Positions 17,503-27,663 of a stretch of DNA of 37,930 bases are shown here, in pieces (the stretch's first letter is position 1; every line of letters begins with the position of its first letter). The notes under the pieces are model-generated. The model had not been told where the DNA came from. It saw only the letters and a program-made list of their open reading frames with translations, and made no database searches. Position numbers and translations under genes: made by a program. Source of the DNA: an uncultured Blautia sp. (lineage in GTDB: Bacteria > Bacillota > Clostridia > Lachnospirales > Lachnospiraceae); assembly GCA_946545475.1 (NCBI GenBank), contig CAMNNO010000007.1:1-37930 (forward strand). Reading direction: 5' to 3'.

Positions 17503-18015
17503 ATGGAAAGAATAGCAAAGTTTTTCAAGGTCAGCGAGAAAAGGTTCCTGGAAGATTATCTGACGCACTTCCCGGAGGAAGGCGAAGAGAGGGCAAGGGA
17601 GATCTATGCGTCCCTTATCCTGCCAAGGCGCGCCACGTCCGGCAGCGCGGGGTATGACTTTTTCATCCCCAAAAGCCTTACGCTGGCGCCGCATGAGACG
17701 GTCATGATCCCGACGGGGATGTCGGTCCGCATGAGCGAGGGCTGGGTGCTCTTCCTCTATCCCCGGAGCGGCCTCGGGTTTAAATACCGCTTCCAGCTCA
17801 ATAATACTGTGGGCGTCATAGACAGCGACTACTTTTACTCGGACAACGAAGGCCACATTTTTGCCAGGATGACGAACGATTCCAACGAAGGGAAAACCCT
17901 CTGCCTGGAGGCGGGAACCGCATTTATGCAGGGCGTGTTTGTCCCCTATGGCATCACAGAGGACGATACCTGCGCGGCCGTCCGGAATGGCGGGTTGGGG
18001 AGCACAAGCTTGTGA
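17503..18015 (+). CDS. dut: dUTP diphosphatase (dUTPase)
   Basis: ATSGSAGYDFFIPKSLTL, YPRSGLGFKYRFQLNNTVGVIDSDYFYSDNEGHI, C-terminal NGGLGSTSL. Confidence 0.92.
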   Translation: MERIAKFFKVSEKRFLEDYLTHFPEEGEERAREIYASLILPRRATSGSAGYDFFIPKSLTLAPHETVMIPTGMSVRMSEGWVLFLYPRSGLGFKYRFQLNNTVGVIDSDYFYSDNEGHIFARMTNDSNEGKTLCLEAGTAFMQGVFVPYGITEDDTCAAVRNGGLGSTSL

Positions 18016-18046
18016 AGGATGGGCTGAGGCGCTGTCATAAGCATGA

Positions 18047-18085
18047 AAAAGATCGAGCAGGAGGGGATCCTCCCCTCCTACTCGA
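18047..18085. terminator. Bidirectional hairpin between convergent genes
   Basis: ATCGAG(c)AGGAGGGG-atc-CTCCCCTCCT(a)CTCGAT. Confidence 0.7.
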
Positions 18086-19081
18086 TTACCAGGGGTTGAC
18101 GATGCGCTTGGGGACGCGGCCTTCGGCAGCGGCTTTTATATCCTCCCAGATCATGGCGTAGCTGCGGCGGAAGCTGGAGGCTGTGATGCCGCCGATGTGG
18201 GGGCTCAGGATGAGCTTTTGCGAGAGCTCTTCCGGCAGGAGCAGGAGAGGATGGTCCTTTTTAACGGGCTCGTTATCCAGGGTATCCAGCCCGGCCATGG
18301 CAAGCTTTCCGGTTTTCAGGGCATCGATAAGGGCGCTGTCATCCACCAGCTCGCCCCGGGAGGTATTGACAAAGTAGCTGCCATCCTTCATAAGGGAGAA
18401 GAAGCGGGCGTTTGCCATGCCCTTTGTCGAAGCGTTGACCGGCAGGTGCAGGCTTACGATATCCGAATTTTTCAGAAGCTCCTCCAGGGGAAGGTACTGG
18501 ACATGATAAGAGGCTTCTTCTTCCGCGGTGAGGCGGTTCCTCTTATTATAGTAGATCGTTTCCACGCCGTAAGCGGCAAGGAGACGCGCAACGGCCCTGG
18601 CGATGTCGCCGAAGCCCACCAGGCCTATGCGGCAGTCCGCAAGCTCCTTAAGGTCGCCCCGCTTCATATAGCCTTCCTTGACTTGGATCTGTGCCCCCGT
18701 CCGGACGGCCAGGTCGTTCTGGATGACATTTTTAAGCATCCCGCTCATCAAAAGGATGGTCTGCTCCGCCACGGCGGAAGCATTCATGCCCTGGCTGTTG
18801 CAGACATAAACCTTTCTTTCCCGGGCAGCCTCGATGTCGAAGCAATTGAAGGCGACGCCCTCCGAGTGGATGAGCTTAAGCTTATCCATTCCCCGGATGA
18901 GCTCCCCGGGGACAGAGGCAATGGCATCCGCGACGATAAAGTCCGCATCGCCTGCCTTTGCGAGATATTCCGAAACCGGAAGGCCTTTCGGCATATCGAC
19001 GCGTTCGAGCTCGTACAGAAAGCTGTCAGGCGCCGAGTAGGTTTCCATGTTTCCTTCTTTTCCGATGTGAAGAACCTTCAT
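18086..19081 (-). CDS. D-isomer-specific 2-hydroxyacid dehydrogenase family protein
   Basis: IGLVGFGDIARAVARLLAAYG, SLHLPVNASTKGM, FVNTSRGELVDDSAL, LSPHIGG. Confidence 0.92.
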   Translation of the reverse strand: MKVLHIGKEGNMETYSAPDSFLYELERVDMPKGLPVSEYLAKAGDADFIVADAIASVPGELIRGMDKLKLIHSEGVAFNCFDIEAARERKVYVCNSQGMNASAVAEQTILLMSGMLKNVIQNDLAVRTGAQIQVKEGYMKRGDLKELADCRIGLVGFGDIARAVARLLAAYGVETIYYNKRNRLTAEEEASYHVQYLPLEELLKNSDIVSLHLPVNASTKGMANARFFSLMKDGSYFVNTSRGELVDDSALIDALKTGKLAMAGLDTLDNEPVKKDHPLLLLPEELSQKLILSPHIGGITASSFRRSYAMIWEDIKAAAEGRVPKRIVNPW

Positions 19082-19082
19082 A

Positions 19083-19110
19083 TATATTCTGTCTCCTATA
19101 TTCTGTCTCC
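19083..19110 (-). repeat. 14-bp tandem duplication duplicating the Shine-Dalgarno-like GGAG
   Basis: TATATTCTGTCTCC x2 (minus strand GGAGACAGAATATA x2). Confidence 0.9.
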
Positions 19111-19130
19111 TCTACACACGTAGTTTCCTG

Positions 19131-19511
19131 TCAGCCCTCTGCGTTCTCGGGGTCAGCCGCGGCCGCAAGGGAAGAGCTCCGCAGCATATCGCGGAAGGTA
19201 TCCGCGCAGGCTTCGTACTCCACTTCGTCCTCGATATTGGAAAGAAGCGGATCTCCGTTTTCGGTCAGGGCAAAAATGAAAAGGTAAATGTCGTCCTTGG
19301 CCTCGCCATTCTCGCCCAGGGGCAGAAGGGCGATGTACTGCTTGCCGGCATAGGCCGGGTCGTCAAGAGAGAAAACCGTCAGCACATCACAGGTAACGGT
19401 GGAATCGTCCTGGAGAGTCAGCTCGATCTGGTTGTGAAGGATAGAAGGAGAAGGCCCGCACCCGCTGCACCCGTCACAGGAGCCGCTGCAATTCGTTGCA
19501 TTATTAGACAT
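19131..19511 (-). CDS. DUF1292-type protein with Cys-rich N-terminus
   Basis: MSNNATNCSGSCDGCSGCGPSP, then IELTLQDDSTVTCDVLTVFSLDDPAYAGKQYIALLPL. Confidence 0.75.
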   Translation of the reverse strand: MSNNATNCSGSCDGCSGCGPSPSILHNQIELTLQDDSTVTCDVLTVFSLDDPAYAGKQYIALLPLGENGEAKDDIYLFIFALTENGDPLLSNIEDEVEYEACADTFRDMLRSSSLAAAADPENAEG

Positions 19512-19693
19512 AAGATAATCCTTTCATATATAGTAGCGTTTCTTAATAATAGCGTTTCTGTCGCACTCAGATTATAATTATTTGTCATCAATCTGTCAAC
19601 TCCGGGGCTATAGGTATCTTTTTCCCTCCGGTGACGTGAGCCTTGTATTGTCATATTTCACAAAATAAAATACAAAATCCCTTAAAAATATAC

Positions 19694-19722
19694 TTGCCAA
19701 AATAAAAAAATAAGGTTATACT
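19694..19722 (+). promoter_or_regulatory. Promoter of the S10 operon
   Basis: TTGCCA (19694-19699), 17-bp spacer, TATACT (19717-19722). Confidence 0.75.
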
Positions 19723-19728
19723 ACCTAT

Positions 19729-20030
19729 TGCTGTGACATTGATAGCTGTGAAGCGCGAGGTTGCTGCCCTTTGGGGTACATTCCATTGAGGCAGGTTTTT
19801 CCGTGGAGCGAATGTCAAGTTAGAAAAACTGACGACAAGTCACTGTACAAAGTTCAATAAACCATCATGAGGGATGGCGTGCATGGTTCCTGAAAAAAGC
19901 CCCCGCATCCGGCTGAGAATGGCCGGACAGATCATTGCGGCCTTTGGGCAGATAAGTGTTGGGACACGCACGGTGATGTGTACAGTCGCCGCTTGTCGTA
20001 CTGCTTAAAAGAGTACGAATAGGAGGAGAC
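19729..20030 (+). promoter_or_regulatory. ~300-nt structured leader of the S10 operon
   Basis: Non-coding between promoter and rpsJ; CCGCA-TCCGGC-tgagaat-GGCCGGA-...-TGCGG nested hairpin; ends in AGGAGGAG. Confidence 0.6.
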
Positions 20031-20037
20031 TTTTTTT

Positions 20038-20355
20038 ATGGCAAATCAGATACTCAGAATTACCCTTAAAGCCTATGATCATCAGCTTGTAGACGCGTCC
20101 GCCGCCAAGATCGTGGATACCGTCAAGAAGAACGGCTCCGCCGTCAGCGGTCCGGTTCCGCTTCCCACCAAGAAGGAAGTTGTGACCATTCTCCGCGCCG
20201 TCCACAAATATAAAGATTCCCGTGAGCAGTTCGAGCAGAGGACCCACAAGAGGCTCATCGACATTCTTGAGCCCACCGACAAGCTCCTCGAGGCCCTTTC
20301 CCGCCTGGAAATGCCTGCCGGCGTCAACATTGAGATCAAGACCAAGGCCCGCTAA
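20038..20355 (+). CDS. rpsJ: 30S ribosomal protein S10
   Basis: [30 protein letters not shown]. Confidence 0.98.
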   Translation: MANQILRITLKAYDHQLVDASAAKIVDTVKKNGSAVSGPVPLPTKKEVVTILRAVHKYKDSREQFEQRTHKRLIDILEPTDKLLEALSRLEMPAGVNIEIKTKAR

Positions 20356-20367
20356 ATCCGGCTTCGG

Positions 20368-20600
20368 GCATTTGCCGAAAAGCAAATGCTTCTATATAAA
20401 TAAGTAGAGAACGGAAGGATAGCAGCAAGCCATATCCCTCCCTCTTCTGAAGCAAAAGGGACGAATCGTCCCCGTCAAAGTTATATGATTGCTCAAAAAG
20501 GGCAGTCCGCTGTAAATCCATATGACCGCCTGCCGGTGAAGATGAATGCAGCCTTCACCAAAAAACAGACAGGCGATCCGCTGTAAGGAGGAAACAAACC
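20368..20600 (+). promoter_or_regulatory. Structured rpsJ-rplC intercistronic region
   Basis: GCATTTGC/GCAAATGC; GGGACG-aat-CGTCCC; CGCCTG...CAGGCG enclosing GGTGAAG/CTTCACC; repeated TCCGCTGTAA. Confidence 0.55.
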
Positions 20601-21233
20601 ATGCAAAAAGCAATTCTCGCCACAAAGATCGGCATGACCCAGATCTTCAACGATGATGGCGTCCTTGTGCCGGTTACCGTCATGCAGGCTGGTCCCTGCA
20701 CCGTGACCCAGGTCAAGACGGTTGAAAACGACGGCTACGCAGCCGTACAGGTAGGCTTCGGCGACATCCGCGAAAAGCTTGTCAACAAGCCCAAGACCGG
20801 CCACTTCAAAAAAGCCGGTGTGACCATCAAGAGATTCCTGCGTGAGTTCCGTCTGGACAACGCAGCCGAATATACAGTAGGACAGGAAATCAAGGCAGAC
20901 GTCTTCGCCGCAGGTGATCACGTAGACGCGACAGCTATTTCCAAGGGCAAGGGATTCCAGGGTGCCATCAAGAGGCACAACCAGTCCCGCGGACCCATGG
21001 CCCACGGCTCCAAATATCACCGCCACGCCGGTTCCAACGGTTCTTCTTCCGATCCCAGCCGCGTATATCCCGGCAAGAGGATGGCCGGACAGATGGGCCA
21101 CGTACAGGTCACTGTACAGAACCTCGAGATCGTGCGTGTAGATGCTGAAAACAATTTACTGCTGATCAAAGGCGCCGTTCCCGGACCCAAGAAGTCCCTG
21201 GTGACCATCAAGTCTTCAGTAAAGTCCTTATAA
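20601..21233 (+). CDS. rplC: 50S ribosomal protein L3
   Basis: [29 protein letters not shown]. Confidence 0.98.
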   Translation: MQKAILATKIGMTQIFNDDGVLVPVTVMQAGPCTVTQVKTVENDGYAAVQVGFGDIREKLVNKPKTGHFKKAGVTIKRFLREFRLDNAAEYTVGQEIKADVFAAGDHVDATAISKGKGFQGAIKRHNQSRGPMAHGSKYHRHAGSNGSSSDPSRVYPGKRMAGQMGHVQVTVQNLEIVRVDAENNLLLIKGAVPGPKKSLVTIKSSVKSL

Positions 21234-21257
21234 TTCGAGAAAGGAGGAGCTAAGGAG

Positions 21258-21878
21258 ATGGCAAACGTAAAAGTCTTTAATATGGAAGGAAATGAAGTTG
21301 GCACGATGGAGCTTTCCGATGCCGTGTTTGGCGTTACAGTGAACGAAAATCTGGTTCACTTCGCAGTCGTCCGCCAGCTTGCCAATAAACGCCAGGGAAC
21401 CCAGAAGGCCAAGGGCCGCTCGGAAGTCAGCGGCGGCGGCCGCAAGCCGTGGAGGCAGAAGGGAACCGGCCATGCCCGCCAGGGTTCCATCCGCGCCGCA
21501 CAGTGGAAGGGCGGCGGTATGATCTGGGCCCCCGTTCCCAGGGATTACAGCTTCAAGATGAACAAGAAAGAGCGCAGGGCTGCCCTGAAGAGCGCCCTCA
21601 CCCTTAAGGCTCAGGATGAGAAGCTCATCGTTGTCGATAACCTTGCTCTTAACGAGATCAAGACAAAAGAAATGGCCCGCGTGCTGAAGAACCTGAAAGC
21701 TGACAAGGCCCTGGTCGTCACCGCCGGCGAAAACAAGAACGTCTATCTTTCCGCCAGGAACATTGAAGGCGTGCAGACCGCACCCGCCAATGGCATCAAT
21801 GTCTACGACATCATGAGGCATCAGACCCTGGTGCTGACCAAGGATGCGGTGGCATCCATCGAGGAGGTGTACGCATAA
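21258..21878 (+). CDS. rplD: 50S ribosomal protein L4
   Basis: KGRSEVSGGGRKPWRQKGTGHARQGS. Confidence 0.98.
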   Translation: MANVKVFNMEGNEVGTMELSDAVFGVTVNENLVHFAVVRQLANKRQGTQKAKGRSEVSGGGRKPWRQKGTGHARQGSIRAAQWKGGGMIWAPVPRDYSFKMNKKERRAALKSALTLKAQDEKLIVVDNLALNEIKTKEMARVLKNLKADKALVVTAGENKNVYLSARNIEGVQTAPANGINVYDIMRHQTLVLTKDAVASIEEVYA

Positions 21879-22177
21879 TGGCAGATATCAAATATTACGA
21901 CGTTATTCTGAAACCGGTCATCAGCGAGAAGTCCATGAACATCATGGGCGACAAGAAGTATACATTCCTGGTACATCCGGATGCCAACAAGTCCATGATC
22001 AAGGAAGCCGTCGAGAAGATGTTTACCGGCACGAAGGTCAAGAAGGTCAACACCATGAACCTTCCCGGCAAGAAAAGGCGCCGCGGCATGACGATCGGCT
22101 ACACCGCGAAATCCAAAAAAGCCATTGTCTCCCTTACCGAAGACAGCAAAGAGATCGAGATCTTCCAGGGACTTTAA
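21878..22177 (+). CDS. rplW: 50S ribosomal protein L23
   Basis: YYDVILKPVISEKSMNIMGDKKYTFLVHPDANK. Confidence 0.97.
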   Translation: MADIKYYDVILKPVISEKSMNIMGDKKYTFLVHPDANKSMIKEAVEKMFTGTKVKKVNTMNLPGKKRRRGMTIGYTAKSKKAIVSLTEDSKEIEIFQGL

Positions 22178-22198
22178 TTAAAAGACTTTAATTAAAAG
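22171..22198 (+). repeat. 14-bp tandem duplication over the rplW stop codon
   Basis: ACTTTAATTAAAAG x2 (22171-22184, 22185-22198). Confidence 0.93.
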
Positions 22199-22307
22199 GC
22201 TGCCTGATGCCGCAGATCGGCATAGCGATTCACGCAGCCGGAGGGGCCTCCCCCTCCCCATATGTGCACGGAAGCACGAGATCAAATTCGAAAGGAGTAC
22301 CCAAGTT

Positions 22308-23156
22308 ATGGGAATTAAAACCTATAAGCCTTATACCCCGTCCAGAAGACATATGACGGGTTCTGACTTTTCAGAGATCACGGCCACAACGCCGGAGAAG
22401 TCCCTGACCGTTTCCCTTAAGAAAAATTCCGGCCGCAACAACCAGGGCAAGATCACGGTCCGCCATCGTGGAGGCGGCAACCGCAGGAAATACAGGATCA
22501 TCGATTTCAAGCGCAACAGCAAGGACGGCATCCCGGCAAAGGTTGCCACCATCGAGTACGATCCGAACCGCACCGCCAACATCGCGCTGATCAACTATGT
22601 GGATGGCGCTAAGGCTTACATCATCGCTCCCGAAGGCCTGAAAGTAGGCCAGACGGTCATGAGCGGCCCCGAAGCTGAGGTTCGCCTTGGCAACTGCCTG
22701 CCGCTGGAGCTTATCCCCGTTGGTACCATGATCCACAACATCGAGCTTCATCCCGGAAAAGGCGGCCAGATGGCCCGTTCCGCCGGCAACGGAGCTCAGA
22801 TGATGGCTAAGGAAGGCAAGTATGCCACCCTCCGCCTTCCCTCCGGTGAAATGAGAATGGTTCCCATCAACTGCCGCGCAACCATCGGCATTGTCGGGAA
22901 CGGCGACCACAACCTGATTAACATCGGTAAAGCTGGACGCAAGCGCAACATGGGCATCCGTCCCACCGTCCGCGGTTCTGTCATGAACCCGAATGACCAT
23001 CCGCACGGCGGCGGCGAGGGCAAGACCGGTATCGGTCGCCCCGGTCCCAGCACTCCCTGGGGCAAGCCCGCTCTCGGCCTGAAGACCAGGAAGAAGAATA
23101 AGGCGTCCAATAAGCTGATCGTGAGAAGACGCGACGGCAAAGCTTTAACGAAATAA
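22308..23156 (+). CDS. rplB: 50S ribosomal protein L2
   Basis: [22 protein letters not shown]...[14 protein letters not shown]. Confidence 0.98.
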   Translation: MGIKTYKPYTPSRRHMTGSDFSEITATTPEKSLTVSLKKNSGRNNQGKITVRHRGGGNRRKYRIIDFKRNSKDGIPAKVATIEYDPNRTANIALINYVDGAKAYIIAPEGLKVGQTVMSGPEAEVRLGNCLPLELIPVGTMIHNIELHPGKGGQMARSAGNGAQMMAKEGKYATLRLPSGEMRMVPINCRATIGIVGNGDHNLINIGKAGRKRNMGIRPTVRGSVMNPNDHPHGGGEGKTGIGRPGPSTPWGKPALGLKTRKKNKASNKLIVRRRDGKALTK

Positions 23157-23171
23157 TAAGGAGGATTACGC

Positions 23172-23453
23172 ATGTCTCGTTCACTGAAAAAAGGCCCCTT
23201 CGCTGATGAGAGCCTTCTGAAGAAAATCGATGCACTGAATGCTGCCAATGACAAGTCGGTTATCAAGACCTGGTCGCGCCGTTCTACTATCTTCCCGTCC
23301 TTCGTGGGGCACACGATTGCCGTACACGATGGCCGGAAGCATGTCCCGGTATATGTGACAGAGGATATGGTCGGACATAAGCTTGGCGAGTTTGTTGTCA
23401 CCAGAACCTATCGCGGACATGGCAAGGACGAAAAGAAGTCCGGCGTCCGCTGA
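23172..23453 (+). CDS. rpsS: 30S ribosomal protein S19
   Basis: [19 protein letters not shown]. Confidence 0.98.
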   Translation: MSRSLKKGPFADESLLKKIDALNAANDKSVIKTWSRRSTIFPSFVGHTIAVHDGRKHVPVYVTEDMVGHKLGEFVVTRTYRGHGKDEKKSGVR

Positions 23454-23578
23454 ATATATGAGCAGCCCCGGCGGCGCAGCGCGCGTCCGCCGGCTGCATA
23501 AAGCCGAACACAGGCCGGAGAGAGACACATCTCCTCCGGGGACCAGATATTGATTAAGACGAAAGGAGGCACTTTAAA

Positions 23579-23968
23579 ATGGCAAAGGGACACAGAAGCC
23601 AGATTAAAAGAGCCAGAAATGAGAGTAATAAAGAGACCAGGCCGTATGCCAAGTTATCTTATGCCCGGATTTCCGTTACGAAGGCCTGCTTCGTACTGGA
23701 TGCGATCCGCGGCAAAGATGTTCAGACGGCTCTTGGCATCCTTACCTATAATCCCCGTTACGCGTCCAGCGTCTTTAAGAAGCTCCTTGAATCCGCCATT
23801 GCCAATGCGGAGAACAACAAGGGCCTTAACGCTGCCAACCTTTACATCGCCGCGTGCTATGCCGACAAGGGACCGACGATGAAGAGGATCCAGCCCCGCG
23901 CTCAGGGCCGCGCCTATCGGATCGAGAAGAGGACGAGCCATATTACCATCGTCCTGGATGAAAGATAA
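23579..23968 (+). CDS. rplV: 50S ribosomal protein L22
   Basis: [23 protein letters not shown]...[24 protein letters not shown]. Confidence 0.98.
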   Translation: MAKGHRSQIKRARNESNKETRPYAKLSYARISVTKACFVLDAIRGKDVQTALGILTYNPRYASSVFKKLLESAIANAENNKGLNAANLYIAACYADKGPTMKRIQPRAQGRAYRIEKRTSHITIVLDER

Positions 23969-23979
23969 GGAGGAAAAAT

Positions 23980-24636
23980 ATGGGACAGAAAGTTAATCCG
24001 CATGGCCTTAGGATCGGCGTTATCAAGGATTGGGATTCCAGATGGTATGCGGAGTCTGATTTTGCCGATAACCTGGTTGAAGACTATAACCTCCGCAAGT
24101 TTCTGAAGAAGAAACTCTACAGCGCCGGTGTTTCCAGGATTGAGATCGAGAGAGCATCCGAACGCGTTAAGCTTGTCATTTCCACCGCAAAGCCCGGCAT
24201 CATCATCGGCAAGGGCGGCGCTGAGATCGAGAAGCTGAAAGCCGAACTCTCCCAGTTTACCAATAAGAAAGTTATCCTCGACATCAAAGAGATCAAGAGG
24301 CCGGACAGGGATGCTCAGCTTGTGGCCGAAAACATTGCCCAGCAGCTTGAGAACCGTATTTCCTTCCGCCGCGCCATGAAGTCCACCATGCAGAGGACCA
24401 TGAAGGCTGGCGCCCTTGGCATCAAGACCGCCGTTTCCGGTCGTCTTGGCGGTGCTGATATGGCCCGCAGCGAGTTCTACAGCGAAGGCACCATCCCGCT
24501 GCAGACGCTTCGCGCTGACATTGACTACGGATTCGCTGAAGCAGACACCACCTACGGCAAGGTAGGCGTAAAAGCATGGGTCTACAATGGCGAAGTACTT
24601 CCTGGAAAAGGAAACAAGGAAGGGAGCGATAAATAA
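23980..24636 (+). CDS. rpsC: 30S ribosomal protein S3
   Basis: [23 protein letters not shown]. Confidence 0.98.
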   Translation: MGQKVNPHGLRIGVIKDWDSRWYAESDFADNLVEDYNLRKFLKKKLYSAGVSRIEIERASERVKLVISTAKPGIIIGKGGAEIEKLKAELSQFTNKKVILDIKEIKRPDRDAQLVAENIAQQLENRISFRRAMKSTMQRTMKAGALGIKTAVSGRLGGADMARSEFYSEGTIPLQTLRADIDYGFAEADTTYGKVGVKAWVYNGEVLPGKGNKEGSDK

Positions 24637-25073
24637 TGTTAATGCCCAAGAGAGTAAAACGTCGTAAGCAGTTCCGCGGCACCATGAGGGGCAAAGCCCA
24701 GAGGGGCAACGTCATCAACTATGGTGATTTTGGCCTTGTGGCAACGGAACCCTGCTGGATCAAGTCCAACCAGATCGAGGCGGCCCGTGTTGCCATGACC
24801 CGTTACATCAAGCGTGGTGGTAAGGTCTGGATCAAGATCTTCCCGGATAAGCCCGTTACCGCGAAACCGGCTGAAACCCGTATGGGTTCCGGCAAGGGCA
24901 CCCTGGAATACTGGGTAGCCGTTGTCAAGCCCGGCCGCGTCATGTTCGAGATCGCAGGCGTTACCGATGATATCGCTCACGAAGCATTGCGTCTTGCCAT
25001 GCACAAGTTACCTTGCAAATGTAAAATCGTTTCTCGTGCAGACTTAGAAGGCGGTGATAACAGTGAAGAGTAA
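24636..25073 (+). CDS. rplP: 50S ribosomal protein L16
   Basis: [22 protein letters not shown]. Confidence 0.98.
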   Translation: MLMPKRVKRRKQFRGTMRGKAQRGNVINYGDFGLVATEPCWIKSNQIEAARVAMTRYIKRGGKVWIKIFPDKPVTAKPAETRMGSGKGTLEYWVAVVKPGRVMFEIAGVTDDIAHEALRLAMHKLPCKCKIVSRADLEGGDNSEE

Positions 25074-25272
25074 TAAATTCGTAGAAGAATTGAGAGCCAA
25101 GACGGCGGATGAGCTTAACCAGGATCTGGTGGCTGCCAAGAAAGAACTGTTTAACCTTAGATTCCAGAATGCCACCAATCAGATCGAGAATACCGTGCGC
25201 ATCCGGGAAGTCCGCAGAAATATCGCCAGGATTCAGACAGTGATCACTGAAAAGGCAAGTGCTTCCAGATAA
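25063..25272 (+). CDS. rpmC: 50S ribosomal protein L29 (GTG start at 25063; ORF open from 25054)
   Basis: [34 protein letters not shown]. Confidence 0.95.
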   Translation: MKSNKFVEELRAKTADELNQDLVAAKKELFNLRFQNATNQIENTVRIREVRRNIARIQTVITEKASASR

Positions 25273-25287
25273 TAGGAGGAATTAGTC

Positions 25288-25542
25288 GTGGAAAGAAACC
25301 TTAGAAAGACCCGCGTGGGGAAGGTTGTCAGCAATAAGATGGATAAGACCATCGTTGTTGCCATTGAGGACCATATCAAGCATCCCCTTTATAAAAAGAT
25401 CGTTAAGAGAACCTATAAGCTGAAAGCCCATGACGCTAACAACGAGTGCAGCATCGGCGATACTGTCAAGGTCATGGAGACCAGGCCGCTGTCCAAGGAC
25501 AAGAGATGGAGACTGGTAGAGATCGTCGAAAAAGTGAAATAA
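25288..25542 (+). CDS. rpsQ: 30S ribosomal protein S17
   Basis: [36 protein letters not shown] start. Confidence 0.97.
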   Translation: MERNLRKTRVGKVVSNKMDKTIVVAIEDHIKHPLYKKIVKRTYKLKAHDANNECSIGDTVKVMETRPLSKDKRWRLVEIVEKVK

Positions 25543-25555
25543 GGAGGATACCAGT

Positions 25556-25924
25556 ATGATTCAGCAGGAAACAAGACTGAAGGTTGCGGATAACACTGGT
25601 GCAAAAGAAATCCTTTGTATTCGTGTTATGGGCGGCTCCACCAGAAGATATGCCAACATCGGTGATGTGATCGTTGCCACTGTCAAAGACGCAACGCCAG
25701 GCGGCGTTGTCAAGAAGGGCGATGTGGTCAAGGCTGTCGTGGTCCGTTCCGTGAAGGGTGCCCATCGCCATGATGGCTCCTATATCCGCTTTGATGAGAA
25801 CGCAGCAGTTATTATCAAGGATGACCTGACTCCCAGAGGAACCCGTATCTTTGGGCCGGTTGCCAGAGAGCTTCGTGAGAAGAAGTTTATGAAGATCGTT
25901 TCCCTGGCTCCGGAAGTATTATAA
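25556..25924 (+). CDS. rplN: 50S ribosomal protein L14
   Basis: [28 protein letters not shown]. Confidence 0.98.
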   Translation: MIQQETRLKVADNTGAKEILCIRVMGGSTRRYANIGDVIVATVKDATPGGVVKKGDVVKAVVVRSVKGAHRHDGSYIRFDENAAVIIKDDLTPRGTRIFGPVARELREKKFMKIVSLAPEVL

Positions 25925-25937
25925 TGGAGGATGCCCT

Positions 25938-26249
25938 ATGTCGATGATGAAGATTAAAAAAGGCGATACCGTTACGGTCATCGCCGGTAAAGATAAAGGC
26001 AAAGAAGGCAAGGTCCTCTCTGTCGTTAAGAAGGACAACAAAGTCATTGTCCAGAACATCAATATGGTAAACAAGCATTCCAAACCCTCCGCAGCCAATC
26101 CCAACGGCGGTATCGTCAGCATGGAAGCTCCCATTGACATCTCCAATGTCATGATCCTGGACGGCGGCAAGAAGACCCGCGTCGGCTTCCGCGTTGAGAA
26201 CGGCAAGAAGGTTCGCGTGGCCAAGGCTACCGGCCACGTGCTGGACTAA
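25938..26249 (+). CDS. rplX: 50S ribosomal protein L24
   Basis: [23 protein letters not shown]. Confidence 0.97.
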   Translation: MSMMKIKKGDTVTVIAGKDKGKEGKVLSVVKKDNKVIVQNINMVNKHSKPSAANPNGGIVSMEAPIDISNVMILDGGKKTRVGFRVENGKKVRVAKATGHVLD

Positions 26250-26271
26250 AGAGGAAGGGAGGCGTAAATAA

Positions 26272-26814
26272 ATGAGCAGCAGATTAAAAGAACAGTATAA
26301 GAACGAGATCATGGATGCCATGACCAAGAAGTTTGGTTATAAGAACGTCATGCAGATCCCGAAGCTTGAGAAGATCGTTGTCAACATGGGTGTTGGTGAA
26401 GCCAAGGAGAACGCCAAGCTCCTGGATTCCGCCATGGCTGACATGGAGCTGATCACCGGCCAGAAGGCTATTGCCACCAAGGCCAAGAAATCCGTCGCTA
26501 ACTTCAAGATCCGTGAAGGCATGACCATCGGCTGCAAGACCACCCTGCGCGGCGACAAGATGTATGAATTTGCCGATCGCCTGATCAACCTGGCTCTTCC
26601 CCGTGTCCGTGACTTCCGCGGCGTTAACCCCAATGCCTTCGACGGCAGAGGCAACTATGCCCTGGGCATCAAGGAACAGCTGATCTTCCCGGAAGTGGAA
26701 TATGACAAGGTGGACAAGGTCCGCGGCATGGACATCATCTTCGTGACCAGCGCCAAGACCGATGAAGAGGCCCGCGAACTGTTAAGGCTCTTCAATATGC
26801 CCTTTGCTAAATAA
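26272..26814 (+). CDS. rplE: 50S ribosomal protein L5
   Basis: [20 protein letters not shown]...[16 protein letters not shown]. Confidence 0.98.
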   Translation: MSSRLKEQYKNEIMDAMTKKFGYKNVMQIPKLEKIVVNMGVGEAKENAKLLDSAMADMELITGQKAIATKAKKSVANFKIREGMTIGCKTTLRGDKMYEFADRLINLALPRVRDFRGVNPNAFDGRGNYALGIKEQLIFPEVEYDKVDKVRGMDIIFVTSAKTDEEARELLRLFNMPFAK

Positions 26815-26829
26815 TAGGAGGAAACATTC

Positions 26830-27015
26830 ATGGCTAAGACAGCAATGAAAATCAAACAGCAGCGCGGCTCCAAGTTCTCCACAAGAGAATATACCCGCTG
26901 CAGGATCTGCGGCCGTCCTCATGCTTATCTGCGCAAATACGGCATCTGCAGGATCTGCTTCCGCGAACTGGCTTACAAGGGCCAGATCCCGGGCGTAAAA
27001 AAAGCTTCCTGGTAA
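26830..27015 (+). CDS. rpsN: 30S ribosomal protein S14, zinc-binding (C+) type
   Basis: 61 aa; [25 protein letters not shown]. Confidence 0.97.
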   Translation: MAKTAMKIKQQRGSKFSTREYTRCRICGRPHAYLRKYGICRICFRELAYKGQIPGVKKASW

Positions 27016-27091
27016 TTTATAGATCAATATACAGATAACAAAACACATATTTTTTATAACTGGCATGTCAAGTCTAAAGGAGGATACTAAC

Positions 27092-27493
27092 ATGACAATG
27101 AGCGATCCCATTGCGGATATGCTGACCCGCATCCGCAACGCAAACACCGCAAAACATGATACTGTTGACGTTCCCGCTTCCAAGATGAAGATCGCTATCG
27201 CGAACATTCTTCTTGATGAAGGCTATATTACCAAGTACGATCTGATTGAAGAGGGCGTTGTGCGCACGATCCGCATCACCCTTAAGTATGGCGAAGACAA
27301 GAACGAGAAGATCATCACCGGCCTTAAGCGCATCAGCAAGCCCGGTCTTCGGCAGTACGCCGGCAAGGATGCCCTTCCCAGGGTTCTGGGCGGTCTTGGC
27401 GTAGCCATCATTTCGACCAACAAGGGCGTTATCACCGACCGCGAAGCCAGGAAGCTTCATGTGGGCGGCGAAGTCCTCGCCTATGTATGGTAA
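27092..27493 (+). CDS. rpsH: 30S ribosomal protein S8
   Basis: [31 protein letters not shown]; start after AAAGGAGG. Confidence 0.97.
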   Translation: MTMSDPIADMLTRIRNANTAKHDTVDVPASKMKIAIANILLDEGYITKYDLIEEGVVRTIRITLKYGEDKNEKIITGLKRISKPGLRQYAGKDALPRVLGGLGVAIISTNKGVITDREARKLHVGGEVLAYVW

Positions 27494-27513
27494 TTTTGAG
27501 GATCCGTCCATTT

Positions 27514-27587
27514 TATAGTATGCGCGCGAGCTAAAGATTCGGCGCAGCAGGCGAACAGAACGAGAGATGTTCTGAGCGCTTACTATA
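27514..27587 (+). repeat. Short intergenic element (copy D) with 12-bp terminal inverted repeats
   Basis: TATAGTATGCGC (27514-27525) / GCGCTTACTATA (27576-27587), 11/12 complementary; shared internal ATTCGGCGCAG. Confidence 0.75.
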
Positions 27588-27663
27588 TATACTGCCTGAA
27601 AGGCTGAAAACAGAGGGGCCGCAGGCGCCTCTCCGACAATTTAAGTATTAGGAGGACAAATAA

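Noticed and set aside
18197-19123. Plus-strand 308-aa ORF
   Set aside because: Antisense to the clear 2-hydroxyacid dehydrogenase on the minus strand.
19729-20037. S10 leader as RNase P RNA, tmRNA, SRP RNA or T-box
   Set aside because: Expected signature motifs of those RNAs were not seen by eye; left as an unassigned leader.
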